60,700 nucleotides of DNA from positions 1 to 60,700 of the forward strand of contig JAUYEI010000008.1 of NCBI GenBank assembly GCA_030691385.1, read 5' to 3'. The position numbers and the translations under genes are program-made. This DNA comes from Azonexus sp. (GTDB lineage: Bacteria > Pseudomonadota > Gammaproteobacteria > Burkholderiales > Rhodocyclaceae). Positions within the stretch are counted from its first letter, which is position 1. Each line of letters begins with the position of its first letter. Below the pieces are notes generated by a model, which was not told where the DNA came from, made no database searches, and worked only from the letters and a program-made list of their open reading frames with translations. Shown here piece after piece: positions 27,466 to 35,482 of the stretch.

Positions 27466-28251
27466 ATGCCCAAGGTCAGATCCGTCTTTCTCTCCGACAT
27501 CCACCTTGGCACGCGGGCGTGCCAGGCGGACAGACTCCTCGATTTCCTGCGCGAACACCCGGCCGAACAGACTTTCCTGATCGGCGACATCGTCGATTTC
27601 TGGGCCATGAGTCGCAGCATCAACTGGTCGCCGGCGCAGAACACCGTGGTCCAGAAACTGCTGCGCCGGGCCCGGCATGGCGACCGCGTCGTCTTCATCC
27701 CGGGCAATCACGACGAAGTGCTGCGCGATTACTGCGGCATCGTTTTCGGCGAGGTCGAGGTCGTCGACGAACTGGTGCACGAAACGGCCGATGGCCGCCG
27801 TTTCCTGCTCATCCACGGCGACCAGTTCGACCAGGTGATGCGCCATCATCGCTGGGTCGCGGTGCTCGGCGACAAGGCCTACGAACTGCTCGTTCGCATC
27901 AACACGCTGCTCTCATGGGGGCGGCGCAAGCTCGGCATTTCCGGCTACTGGTCGCTGGCCGGCTACGCCAAGCGCAAGGTCAAGACGGCGCTGACCTTTA
28001 TTTTCGATTTCGAGACATCGGCCATCCACCACGCCAGGGAGCGCGGCCTCGACGGCGTCATCTGCGGCCACATCCACTGGGCGACGATCCGCGAGATCGA
28101 CGGCCTGACGTACGTGAATTGCGGCGACTGGGTCGATTCCTGCACGGCCATCGTCGAACACTTCGACGGCCGGCTCGAACTGGTCACCTGGGGCGAACAA
28201 AAGCCGGTAGCCATGCTGGCCGCCCCCGTTGCCGAAACTGTAGAGGCTTGA
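27466..28251 (+). CDS. LpxH-like metallophosphoesterase
   Basis: 261 residues of the calcineurin-like phosphoesterase fold, close in pattern to UDP-2,3-diacylglucosamine diphosphatases of lipid A synthesis. Metal-binding motifs are SDIHLGT (D-x-H), IGDIVDFW (GDxxD), FIPGNHDEV (GNHD), LIHGDQFD and ICGHIHWATI (GHxH). It lacks a signal peptide. It is followed after one base by a GT4 glycosyltransferase, and lies among envelope genes. LpxH proper is shorter (about 240 residues), so this may be an LpxH paralogue acting on another nucleotide-linked lipid. Confidence 0.8.
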   Translation: MPKVRSVFLSDIHLGTRACQADRLLDFLREHPAEQTFLIGDIVDFWAMSRSINWSPAQNTVVQKLLRRARHGDRVVFIPGNHDEVLRDYCGIVFGEVEVVDELVHETADGRRFLLIHGDQFDQVMRHHRWVAVLGDKAYELLVRINTLLSWGRRKLGISGYWSLAGYAKRKVKTALTFIFDFETSAIHHARERGLDGVICGHIHWATIREIDGLTYVNCGDWVDSCTAIVEHFDGRLELVTWGEQKPVAMLAAPVAETVEA

Positions 28252-28252
28252 G

Positions 28253-29434
28253 ATGCGTGTTTTGATGGTTTCCGACGTGTATTTTCCCCGCGTCAATGGC
28301 GTTTCGACTTCCATCGAGACTTTCCGCCGCACCCTGTCGGCGCATGGCGTCGAGGTCAAACTGGTCGTCCCGCGCTACGGTAACGAGGCCGACGAGCCGG
28401 GCATCGTCCGCGTCGCCGGCCGCCCCGTGCCGGGCGACCGCGAAGACCGGCTGGTCGGCTGGCGGGCGATGCACCGGGCGGTGCTCGACGCGGCCCAGGA
28501 CTGCGACCTGATCCACGTCCAGACCCCGTTCATCGCCCACTACGCCGGCCTCAAGGCCGGGCGCAAACTCGGCCTGCCGGTGGTGGCGACCTATCACACG
28601 CTGTTCGAGGAATACCTGCAGCACTACGCCAAGCCGATCCCGCCGAGCTGGCTGCGCGGTCAGGCGCGCGCTTTCTCGCGCCGCCAATGCAACCAGCTCG
28701 ACGCCGTGATCGTGCCATCAACGGCCATGCGCCAGCGCCTCGACAGCTATGGTGTCACCTCGACTATGCACGTTCTGCCCACCGGCATCCCGATGGCGCA
28801 GTTTGCCGGCGGCAGCGGAATGCGCTTTCGCCAGAAATTCGGCATTGGCGAATCGCGGCCGATGGCCTTGTTCGTCGGCCGCGTGGCCCACGAAAAGAAT
28901 ATCGGTTTCCTGCTCGAAGCCCTCGTCCAGGCCCGCCAGATCCGCCCCGACGCCCTGCTCGTGATCGCCGGCGAAGGCCCGGCCATGGCCGACCTCAAGG
29001 CGCAGACCCGCGCTCTGGGCCTGCAGGATGCCGTCCAGTTCATCGGCTATCTCGACCGAAAGCAGGCGCTGCCCGATTGCTATGCGGCGGCCAATGTTTT
29101 CGTCTTTGCCTCGCGTACCGAAACACAGGGTCTGGTCCTGCTCGAAGCGATGGCGGCCGGCGTACCGGTCATCGCGTTATCTGAAATGGGGACGATCGAC
29201 ATCCTCGCACCGGCCCGCGGCGCCTTCTCGCCGCCGAACGATCCGCGGGCTTTCGGTGAGGCGCTCGGTCAGTTCCTGAAGCATCCAGAGGCCTGGCGCC
29301 ATCTCAACGAGGAGGCGCCAATTTACGCCCGGGAATGGACCGATGTGGCGATGGCCGAGCGGCTGGCACGCCTTTACGGCGAACTGACCAATTGCCAAAT
29401 CGGCCAAAAATTCCGGTTGACCGTAGCAATCTGA
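28253..29434 (+). CDS. GT4-family glycosyltransferase
   Basis: 393 residues, GT-B fold. N-terminal VFFPRVNGVSTSIETF and HVQTPFIAHYAGL segments resemble plant-type SQD2/mannosyltransferase-like enzymes; the C-terminal donor-binding domain shows FVGRVAHEKNIGFLLEAL, VIAGEGP and the E-x7-E motif region ETQGLVLLEAMAAGVPVIA. Likely adds a sugar to a membrane lipid. The last ~11 residues (GQKFRLTVAI) are encoded by an ACGGTCAACC-type element read in reverse, so the native C-terminus has been replaced or extended. Confidence 0.88.
   Translation: MRVLMVSDVYFPRVNGVSTSIETFRRTLSAHGVEVKLVVPRYGNEADEPGIVRVAGRPVPGDREDRLVGWRAMHRAVLDAAQDCDLIHVQTPFIAHYAGLKAGRKLGLPVVATYHTLFEEYLQHYAKPIPPSWLRGQARAFSRRQCNQLDAVIVPSTAMRQRLDSYGVTSTMHVLPTGIPMAQFAGGSGMRFRQKFGIGESRPMALFVGRVAHEKNIGFLLEALVQARQIRPDALLVIAGEGPAMADLKAQTRALGLQDAVQFIGYLDRKQALPDCYAAANVFVFASRTETQGLVLLEAMAAGVPVIALSEMGTIDILAPARGAFSPPNDPRAFGEALGQFLKHPEAWRHLNEEAPIYAREWTDVAMAERLARLYGELTNCQIGQKFRLTVAI
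29398..29430 (-). repeat. ACGGTCAACC-type element, copy 6
   Basis: Reverse copy forming the last codons of the upstream glycosyltransferase (AATCGGCCAAAAATTCCGG, then TTGACCGTAGCAA); the gene stop lies just beyond it. Confidence 0.8.
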
Positions 29435-29445
29435 TCGCCGGCACC

Positions 29446-29667
29446 ATGAACGACCATTCCGACGCCTGCTGCGTCCGCTGTGCCTACTTCCAGCCGAGCG
29501 ATGCGCTTACCGGCCTGTGCCACCGCTACCCGCCGGTCTTTGCCGGCGACAGCTCGCCGCGCGAGTCGCATCACTGGCGCCATCCGGTTGTCGGGCCGCA
29601 CGGCTGGTGCGGCGAACACCGGCTGGCACCCGGTGCTCAAATGTCTTCGAGCGGCGTTACGAGCTGA
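29446..29667 (+). CDS. Small Cys-rich hypothetical protein
   Basis: 73 residues from ATG 29446 with a conserved-looking Cys pattern: CCVRCAYFQP near residues 8-11, GLCHRYPPVF near 24, and VVGPHGWCGEHR near 55. Spacing suggests a single metal site. It lies 11 bases after the glycosyltransferase stop, and its 3' end overlaps the convergent cyclic nucleotide-binding gene by 31 bases. Similar small proteins seem widespread in betaproteobacteria; the role is unknown. Confidence 0.55.
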   Translation: MNDHSDACCVRCAYFQPSDALTGLCHRYPPVFAGDSSPRESHHWRHPVVGPHGWCGEHRLAPGAQMSSSGVTS

Positions 29668-30011
29668 TTGACCTTGCGCAGGCGTTCGGCCATGACGCGC
29701 ATGACCTGGGTGGCGAAAAACGGCGTTTGCTGAACGAGAAACTGGAAGCGTTTTTCGTCGACTTCGACGAATTCGCAAGCCGTCACGGCGACTACGCTGG
29801 CCGAGCGCGGTCCGGGTGAAACGATGCCCATCTCGCCAACGATGCTGCCATGCTCGAGGCGCTCAACGACCCGGTTGTTGACAATGACTTCGGCCGTGCC
29901 GGTGGTCAGGACGTACATCATGTGCCCGTCATCGTTTTCGGAAAACAGGGCTTCGCCCGGCGCGACCTTGATGATGGTGGGGTTGTGCGTAAATAGTTCG
30001 AAAAAAACCAT
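29637..30011 (-). CDS. Cyclic nucleotide-binding domain protein
   Basis: 124 residues consisting of a single CRP-type cyclic nucleotide-binding domain: VAPGEALFSENDDGHMMYVL, then GTAEVIVNNRVVERLEHGSIVGEMGIV and PRSASVVAVTACEFVEVDEKRF. The phosphate-binding cassette region is GSIVGEMGIVSPGPRSASV, with the Glu and Arg positions of ligand-binding members. No DNA-binding domain is present, so it is a stand-alone sensor or regulatory subunit. It starts at ATG 30011. Confidence 0.82.
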   Translation of the reverse strand: MVFFELFTHNPTIIKVAPGEALFSENDDGHMMYVLTTGTAEVIVNNRVVERLEHGSIVGEMGIVSPGPRSASVVAVTACEFVEVDEKRFQFLVQQTPFFATQVMRVMAERLRKVNQLVTPLEDI

Positions 30012-30102
30012 GGCTACATTTCCGGATGAACAAGACCATGCCTTTTAGCATAGCTTGGCGCCCGCTTCATTGCACTAATGTTACGAATTTGTGGCGCTTG
30101 AT

Positions 30103-30792
30103 CTAGAGCAGGCTCGGCGAAATCAGGCGCAAGCCGACCGAGAGCCGGTGCTGGTCGCTGATGGCGCCAAACTGGCTGCCGTAGGTGGTGTCGATCTGGA
30201 CGTGGTCAGGGACGATCCAGTAACGGACGCCCATCTGGAAAAACGGGTTTCCCTTGTCCTGGCCGTAGCTCTCGGCGATCAGCCAGGCCCGGTCGGCGAT
30301 CTGGATTTCACTGCCGACGCCCCAGGTCAGGCGGTTTTCCTGGTTTTCGCGCTCGCGGGTGTAGCCGAGGTTGGTGTGGATGACGACCCGGTCGTCGGCC
30401 AGGGAAAAACTGGCCGGCACGTAGAAATACGGGTTGCCGGTGTGGGCGCTACCCGGCTGCGTGGCGTAACCGGCGGCCAGGCCGATGCCGTAGCCGTTGG
30501 TTTCCAGCGGTTTGAACAGGGTCTTGCCCTGGGCGACCAGGGCACCGCTTTCCTGGTGGCCATCGGTGTAAGCCAGGGCGCCGCCGACGGTCAGTTCGAA
30601 ATTGCCGCCCGGGTTGCAGGCCGGCAAGGCCCAGAATTCGTGCTGGCTGCCGTGCAGGTGCACCCAGGATTCGATCTGGCAGGTGCCGGCAGCGGTCAGC
30701 CGGGCGTCGTCGGTGATCATCGGACGGGCGGCGTGAGCGGCAGGCACGATGGCGAGCAGGAGGGGCAGAGGGGCAAGCAGGCGCATGGGCAT
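30103..30792 (-). CDS. Putative outer-membrane beta-barrel protein
   Basis: 229 residues with a Sec signal (LLAPLPLLLAIVPAAHA, cleavage before ARPMITDD). The mature part has alternating hydrophobic strands separated by Gly/Asn turns (GGALAYTDGHQESG, YGIGLAAGYATQPG, RLTWGVGSEIQIADRAWLIA) and ends in strand-like sequence with terminal Leu-Leu. This suits a small outer-membrane barrel; the substrate is unknown. It is divergent from dgkA. Start at ATG 30792 (or 30786) gives the complete signal. Confidence 0.6.
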   Translation of the reverse strand: MPMRLLAPLPLLLAIVPAAHAARPMITDDARLTAAGTCQIESWVHLHGSQHEFWALPACNPGGNFELTVGGALAYTDGHQESGALVAQGKTLFKPLETNGYGIGLAAGYATQPGSAHTGNPYFYVPASFSLADDRVVIHTNLGYTRERENQENRLTWGVGSEIQIADRAWLIAESYGQDKGNPFFQMGVRYWIVPDHVQIDTTYGSQFGAISDQHRLSVGLRLISPSLL

Positions 30793-30893
30793 ATCCGGAC
30801 AAGCGTAAAACCGAATTGTGACACTCCGACGACTGTAGCTGTCATCAAAGCTTAGCGCGGCCTGATTAACGTGAGCGCTTTCGCGGAGATTTC

Positions 30894-31310
30894 ATGCAGG
30901 AACCCTCGTCGAACGAACTCGGCCTCGATCCGGCCAACGAATCGCCCTTCAAGGGCAAGACCGGACTGCGTCGGGTGTGGAATGCGCTGACCTACTCGCT
31001 GGCCGGGCTCAAGGCCGCCTACCTGTGCGAAGACGCCTTCCGCCAGGAAGTCATTCTCGCGGCGCTGCTCATTCCTGCCGCCTTCATGCTGCCCGTGCCG
31101 TGGATGGGCCGCGGGCTGATGATCGCCAGCGTGCTGCTCGTCCTCATCGTCGAGTTGCTCAATTCGGCCATCGAAGCCGTGGTCGACCGCGTCAGCCTGG
31201 AAAACCATCGCCTCGCCAAACGCGCCAAGGACATCGGCAGCGCCGCGGTGCTCGTTTCGCTGATCCTCGTCATGGTCGTCTGGGCCTGCGTACTCATGGA
31301 GATCGCCTGA
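30894..31310 (+). CDS. dgkA: Diacylglycerol kinase
   Basis: 138 residues with three membrane helices, a bacterial-type integral-membrane kinase that phosphorylates diacylglycerol to phosphatidic acid. The family motifs are GLKAAYLCEDAFRQE (Glu near the active site), IVELLNSAIEAVVDRVS and the AKDIGSAAVLVSL segment. An N-terminal extension of about 25 residues precedes the usual start. Its stop overlaps the next start (TGATG), so it is co-transcribed with the glycosyltransferase, which probably makes diacylglycerol-containing products or substrates. Confidence 0.93.
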   Translation: MQEPSSNELGLDPANESPFKGKTGLRRVWNALTYSLAGLKAAYLCEDAFRQEVILAALLIPAAFMLPVPWMGRGLMIASVLLVLIVELLNSAIEAVVDRVSLENHRLAKRAKDIGSAAVLVSLILVMVVWACVLMEIA

Positions 31311-32440
31311 TGTCGCTGGCGATCGCTTTCGTCACCGAAACCTTCCCGCCCGAAGTCAATGGTGTGGCGATGACGGTCGGCCGGCTGGTTGGTGGGCTGC
31401 GCGAGCGCGGCCATCGCGTCAGCGTCATCCGGCCGAAACAGGGCAAGGCCGATGCCGGTGGCGAACATGAACTGGCCTTGCCCGGTTTCCCGCTACCCGG
31501 CTACCCCGGCTTGCGCTTCGGCCTGCCGGCCGGTCGCCGATTGACGCGCCAATGGCGCCAGCATCGGCCCGATCTGGTCCATGTCGTGACCGAAGGGCCG
31601 CTCGGCTGGTCGGCTGTCAGCGTCGCCCGCAAGATGGGTATCCCCGTTACCTCGGGCTTTCACACCAATTTCGACCGCTACAGCGTGCATTACGGCATGG
31701 GCTGGATGCGCCCGGCCGTCGCCGCCTACCTGCGCACCCTGCACCGGCGGACGCTGGCGACCATGGTGCCGACGGCGGCGCTGGCCGCCGATCTGGCTGG
31801 CGAGGGGCTGACCGGTGTGCGCGTCGTTGGCCGTGGTGTCGATACGCAACTTTACGATCCGGCCCGGCGCTGCAAGGCCTTGCGTCAGACCTGGGGCGTC
31901 GAGGGCGACGGGCCGGCCTGCCTCTACGTCGGGCGGGTGGCGGCCGAGAAGAATCTGGCGCTGGTTAAAAAGACTTTCGCCGCTATTCAGGTCTGGCATC
32001 CGAAAGCGAAAATGGTCTGGGTCGGCGACGGCCCGTCGGCCAGGCAACTGGCTGTCGATCACCCCGATCACCACTTTGCCGGCGTGCGCATCGGCGAGGA
32101 TCTGGCCGCCCACTACGCCAGCGCCGACCTGTTTCTCTTCCCCAGCCTGACCGAAACCTATGGCAACGTTGTCGCCGAGGCGATGGCCAGCGGCCTGCCG
32201 GTCATCGCCTACCGGAGCGCTGCTGCCGCCGAACTGATCGCCCAGCAGCAAAACGGCATGGTCGCCTCGCCCGGCGACGAACGCGGCTACGTTGAAGGGG
32301 CGCTGTGGATGCTGGACGAAGCGGAGCGCCTCGGCGAAATGGCCGAAGCCGCCCGCCAGACGATGCTGCCGCGTAGCTGGGCCGGCGTCGTCGAAACCTT
32401 CGAAAACGTCGCGCGCGAAGCGATGGCGACTCAGTCCTGA
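31310..32440 (+). CDS. GT4-family glycosyltransferase
   Basis: 376 residues, GT-B fold with N-terminal TETFPPEVNGVAMTVGRLVGGL, HVVTEGPLGW, GFHTNFDRYSVHYG, and a C-terminal domain with LYVGRVAAEKNLALV, WVGDGPSARQL and the E-x7-E motif in SLTETYGNVVAEAMASGLPV. It resembles bacterial mannosyl- or sulfoquinovosyl-type transferases that use diacylglycerol acceptors. Coupling to dgkA supports a glycolipid role, for instance lipids that replace phospholipids under phosphate limitation; this is inference from context. It converges on the FmdE-like gene with a 10-base overlap. Confidence 0.87.
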   Translation: MSLAIAFVTETFPPEVNGVAMTVGRLVGGLRERGHRVSVIRPKQGKADAGGEHELALPGFPLPGYPGLRFGLPAGRRLTRQWRQHRPDLVHVVTEGPLGWSAVSVARKMGIPVTSGFHTNFDRYSVHYGMGWMRPAVAAYLRTLHRRTLATMVPTAALAADLAGEGLTGVRVVGRGVDTQLYDPARRCKALRQTWGVEGDGPACLYVGRVAAEKNLALVKKTFAAIQVWHPKAKMVWVGDGPSARQLAVDHPDHHFAGVRIGEDLAAHYASADLFLFPSLTETYGNVVAEAMASGLPVIAYRSAAAAELIAQQQNGMVASPGDERGYVEGALWMLDEAERLGEMAEAARQTMLPRSWAGVVETFENVAREAMATQS

Positions 32441-33045
32441 AGCATGCGCAGTTCAACCACGGCCGGATCGTCGCCGTGGTCGATCAGGATGTGTTTGACG
32501 CGATCCTGCCAGAGCTCGCCGAACAGTTTTTTCTCGGCCGGACTGGCCGTGCCATGGACGACGGCGGGCAGCAACTCGCCGAGGCGCGGATCGGCCGATA
32601 TCAAATTTGGCTGAAATTTCCCGTTGACCGTGGCATTGGTGTCGAGCCGAGTGAACGTCATGCCGACGTTGCCACTCACGCCAAATTTGAGCAAGCCACG
32701 CCGGACATGCTGCCCGCCCAGCCCCTTGAAGCCGCCATCGCCGGCCGCGCCGCTGAGCAGCGTGGCGACACTGGCGATGACCCCGGCGACGCCCGTATCA
32801 ATGCTCTCGTGCAGGGCAACGGCAATGTTGCCGCGGACGGGAATCTCGTCGCCATAAAGCGCCCGCAAAGCGCGCACGCTGGTCAGCCAGGCGCCGGCCA
32901 CAGTCGGGCAGGAATGCCCGGCCAGTTTGACGGCATCGGCAAAGCCGTATTCGATCAGCCCGCCCTCCGCCGCGCCAAGCAGTTCGGCCAGCGGGTCGCG
33001 CAGGGTGATGGTGGGAACGCGGGAAAAGAATTCGGGAAAGGCCAT
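32431..33045 (-). CDS. FmdE-like protein
   Basis: 204 residues. The segment AVKLAGHSCPTVAGAWLTSV near residue 40, with its His and Cys, resembles the conserved motif of the FmdE family; the rest (RGNIAVALHESIDTGVAGVI, GKGL-like GFKGLGGQHV) fits a cytoplasmic alpha/beta protein. Function is not established. Residues ~143-155 (TNATVNGKFQPNLIS) are encoded by an in-frame ACGGTCAACC-type element. Start ATG 33045 follows AAGGAGA. The 3' end overlaps the convergent glycosyltransferase gene. Confidence 0.55.
   Translation of the reverse strand: MAFPEFFSRVPTITLRDPLAELLGAAEGGLIEYGFADAVKLAGHSCPTVAGAWLTSVRALRALYGDEIPVRGNIAVALHESIDTGVAGVIASVATLLSGAAGDGGFKGLGGQHVRRGLLKFGVSGNVGMTFTRLDTNATVNGKFQPNLISADPRLGELLPAVVHGTASPAEKKLFGELWQDRVKHILIDHGDDPAVVELRMLQD
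32598..32633 (-). repeat. ACGGTCAACC-type element, copy 7
   Basis: In-frame inside the FmdE-like gene, read in the sense direction as TVNGKFQPNLIS. This copy has GGGAAATTTCAGCCAAATTT after the core. Confidence 0.75.
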
Positions 33046-33103
33046 GCTGATCTCCTTGAGGCTGCAGTATGCGCAGCCGGCCGGAGCATGGCCTTGATGT
33101 CGG

Positions 33104-33486
33104 TCAGGCGCGCTGGATCAGCTCGATCTTGTAACCGTCCGGATCCTCGTCGAAGGCGATGATCGTCGAGCCATGCTTCATCGGCCCGGCTTCGCGGACG
33201 ACCTTGCCGCCGCGCGCTTTGATGGTGGCACAGTCGGCGGCCGCATCGGGCACGGCCAGGGCAACGTGGCCGTAGCCGGTGCCGAGCTGGTAGCTCGGCG
33301 CGTCCCGGTTGTGGGTCAATTCGAGAACGGCCTCCTTGGCCTCGTCGCCGTAGCCGACAAAGGCCAGCGTGAAGCGACCTTCCGGGTAATCGGTGCGGCG
33401 CAGTAGCTGCATGCCGAGGATTTCGGTGTAAAGGCGATCGATTTATCGAGATCGCCGACGCGAATCATGGTGGGCAGAATGCGCAT
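33104..33486 (-). pseudogene. gloA: Glyoxalase I, frameshifted
   Basis: The lactoylglutathione lyase sequence is split between two frames. The first frame from ATG 33486 gives [19 protein letters not shown], then shifts; the second gives GMQLLRR-equivalent [20 protein letters not shown] through GYGHVAL to [11 protein letters not shown]. One base appears missing in the A-run at 33430-33432. In addition the metal-ligand His at position 5 of E. coli GloA is a Pro here (L-P-T), while the other ligand positions (ELTHN, GYGHV, KIELI) are kept. A sequencing error could explain the shift but not the His5 change. Translation from the internal ATG would lack the first strand. Confidence 0.75.
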
Positions 33487-33517
33487 GCGTGTTCCGGATA
33501 AGCACGATTTTTTCCGC

Positions 33518-33970
33518 TCAATCCAGCTTGGTGCGCAGTGCGTCGGCCCAGCAGTTGGGCGTTTCGTAAAGTCGGACCTGTTCGAGCTGCAGATGGTTTC
33601 CGTAGGTGTCGCGGTACACCGCGTCGAGGCGCTCGAAAGCGATGCGGGCCAGATTCTCGGCGGTCGGGACGCGGTCGAGGATGACTGTCTTGTGACCCGG
33701 CATCGAATCGAGAAAGTCGACAACGGTTTTGTCGCCGGCGTAAGCGAGGAAAGCGTGGTCCCATTCATTGACCAGATGAATGTTGGCCAGATCCTTGATC
33801 TGCGAGAAGCCCATCACCATGCCGTTGGCGGCGTCGCCAGCCTTGTCGATGACACTGCCTGACAAGGTGATTTCAAGGGCGTAGCGGTGCCCGTGCAAGT
33901 GGCGGCACTGGCTTTTGTGGTCGGGGATGCGGTGCCCGGCATCGAATTCGAGACGGCGGGTAATCAACAT
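33518..33970 (-). CDS. queD: 6-carboxytetrahydropterin synthase (QueD family)
   Basis: 150 residues of the PTPS/QueD fold, converting 7,8-dihydroneopterin triphosphate to 6-carboxytetrahydropterin in queuosine synthesis. Zinc-binding His residues are in FDAGHRIPDH and HLHGHRY, the catalytic Cys in KSQCRHLHGH, plus NEWDHAFL and the terminal RLYETPNCWADA. ATG 33970 is chosen; TTG 33988 would add six residues. It is transcribed divergently from nothing obvious and lies next to the gloA remnant. Confidence 0.9.
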   Translation of the reverse strand: MLITRRLEFDAGHRIPDHKSQCRHLHGHRYALEITLSGSVIDKAGDAANGMVMGFSQIKDLANIHLVNEWDHAFLAYAGDKTVVDFLDSMPGHKTVILDRVPTAENLARIAFERLDAVYRDTYGNHLQLEQVRLYETPNCWADALRTKLD

Positions 33971-34072
33971 GGGCGTTTTGCTCGACAAGGCGGTCGCGGA
34001 TTATACAATCTTTGGGCGATGCTGTTTTCAGGCGCAAAAAACGTGGCTGTTTGCACAATAATTCAATGAGTT

Positions 34073-34102
34073 AAAAAAGAAGCCGCAATTGATGCGGCTT
34101 CT
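34073..34102 (-). terminator. Intrinsic terminator after the integrase remnant
   Basis: On the minus strand, stem AGAAGCCGCA / TGCGGCTTCT with a short loop is followed by TTTTTTAA. It lies about 47 bases beyond the integrase stop. Confidence 0.75.
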
Positions 34103-34148
34103 ACGAAAACTACGGTTTACGCAGTTTTACATCACTTATGTCAAATAT

Positions 34149-34600
34149 TTAATTCGTGGTCGGCACACTCGGAAGAGGCTTCTGCGAATTGATCTGCTTG
34201 AGAATGGCGACAGCACGGCTAGAACTCTGCAACGGGGCTAAATGAGCGTATCGAGTGGTCATCTGGATGGAAGCATGACCAAGGACTTGCTGGATATCTG
34301 TGATTGGCAGACCGGCCTGAACCATACGGCTCGCAAATGTGTGACGTAGGGTATGGAAGCTGACTCCGACAAGACCCGCGCGACCGCAAGTATTGCTAAA
34401 ACCAGTACGAGAGTACTTCCGGACTTCCGTTCCTGAATTGTCTGTGAACACATATTCGGTACGGTTCGGGCTGGCAAATCGGCGAGATAGAACCTCAAAA
34501 ACTCGATTCGACATATGAAGGATGGATTGATTCTGGACCTTCGGGCGGAATGGATAAATCGTTCTGCTCAGCATGTCGATTGAGGACCACTTTGTCTCGC
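34149..34600 (-). pseudogene. Tyrosine recombinase (integrase) C-terminal remnant
   Basis: The minus strand encodes the catalytic end of a phage-type integrase: SFHTLRHTFASRMVQ (the H-x-x-R box), LGHASIQMTTRYAHL (the His/Trp box and nucleophile Tyr). Upstream, WSSIDMLSRTIYPFRPK may be the preceding strands; similarity fades near 34600 and the N-terminal DNA-binding domains are absent. Composition here is less GC-rich than the surroundings. No intact prophage genes or clear att repeats were found; this is a scar of a former island between queD and ompW. Confidence 0.75.
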
Positions 34601-34738
34601 CAATCTCGCAGCCATGCGGCGCGACCGGCGCCTTGCATCGCATCCCGCCAGCGCGCCCATATTTGTCCAACTTATTATTTCTCGGCTCCTTGGTGCCATT
34701 CTGGTCCCCATTCAAAAGCCATGTAAGTAACAAGGTTA

Positions 34739-34752
34739 TTGACCTAGGTCAA
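34739..34752 (+). promoter_or_regulatory. FNR/CRP-type operator upstream of ompW
   Basis: TTGACCTAGGTCAA is a perfect 14-base palindrome with TTGAC half-sites, close to the FNR/ANR consensus TTGAT-N4-ATCAA. A possible -10 (TAGGAT, 34775-34780) would put its centre near -41.5, the class II activator position. E. coli ompW is known to respond to FNR and oxygen. Confidence 0.65.
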
Positions 34753-34812
34753 AATGATTAGTCCTAATGGTAATAGGATCCCTTTTTTCATAACGATGAT
34801 AGGGAGTGATCT

Positions 34813-35418
34813 ATGGCTAACAAGATTCTGGTTGCTGCGCTGATTACCGCTGGCGTGCTTTCTTCCTCCGTTGCGCAGGCGCAGGAAGGCCCGTTCATGG
34901 TTCGTGTCCGTGCGGTTCACGTCGCTTTCGATAACGGCCAGAAAGATGGCCTGCCCGGCCCGATTGAAGCCGAGAGCCGCTGGATTCCGGAAATTGATCT
35001 GAGCTATTTCATCACCAAGAACATTGCTGCAGAACTGGTTTTGACCTATCCGCAGACTGTCGATATCACCATGGCGGGTGCCAATATCGGCAAGATCAAG
35101 GCCCTGCCGCCGTCCCTGCTCGTTCAGTATCACTTTACCGATCTCGGCGCCTTCAAGCCGTATGTCGGCCTTGGTGTCAATTACACGCTGTTCTTTAGCC
35201 GCGATAACATCCTGAATGGTGTTGCAGCGGTCGACCGCTCCAGTGTTGGCTTGGCAGCCCAGGTTGGTTTTGACTACATGTTCAACAAGAACTGGGGCCT
35301 GAACCTCGATGTGAAATACATCCAGATGGAGACCGACGTGAGCCTGAACGGTTCGAAGATCGGTACGCTGAATCTGAGCCCGATCACCGCTGGCGTGGGC
35401 GTTTCCTATCGCTTCTAA
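34813..35418 (+). CDS. ompW: OmpW-family outer-membrane protein
   Basis: 201 residues: Sec signal (ILVAALITAGVLSSSVAQA, cleavage before QEGPF) and an eight-stranded barrel. OmpW features are VRVRAVHVAFDN at the N-terminus, WIPEIDLSYFITKNIAAELV, LPPSLLVQYHF, FKPYVGLGVNYTLFF, NKNWGLNLDVKYIQME, ending in the C-terminal Phe (GVGVSYRF) recognised by the BAM complex. SD AGGGAG lies ten bases upstream. OmpW is thought to pass small hydrophobic molecules. An FNR-type site precedes it and a terminator follows. Confidence 0.93.
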   Translation: MANKILVAALITAGVLSSSVAQAQEGPFMVRVRAVHVAFDNGQKDGLPGPIEAESRWIPEIDLSYFITKNIAAELVLTYPQTVDITMAGANIGKIKALPPSLLVQYHFTDLGAFKPYVGLGVNYTLFFSRDNILNGVAAVDRSSVGLAAQVGFDYMFNKNWGLNLDVKYIQMETDVSLNGSKIGTLNLSPITAGVGVSYRF

Positions 35419-35435
35419 GCGAATATGTTGCAATG

Positions 35436-35464
35436 AAAAACGGGCGCCAAGGCGCCCGTTTTGA
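35436..35464. terminator. Bidirectional terminator between ompW and proB
   Basis: Perfect stem CGGGCGCC / GGCGCCCG with a 2-base loop (AA), A5 on one side and TTTTGATTTTT on the other, so it serves the convergent ompW and proB transcripts. Confidence 0.85.
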
Positions 35465-35482
35465 TTTTTGGAGAGTGTTCTG

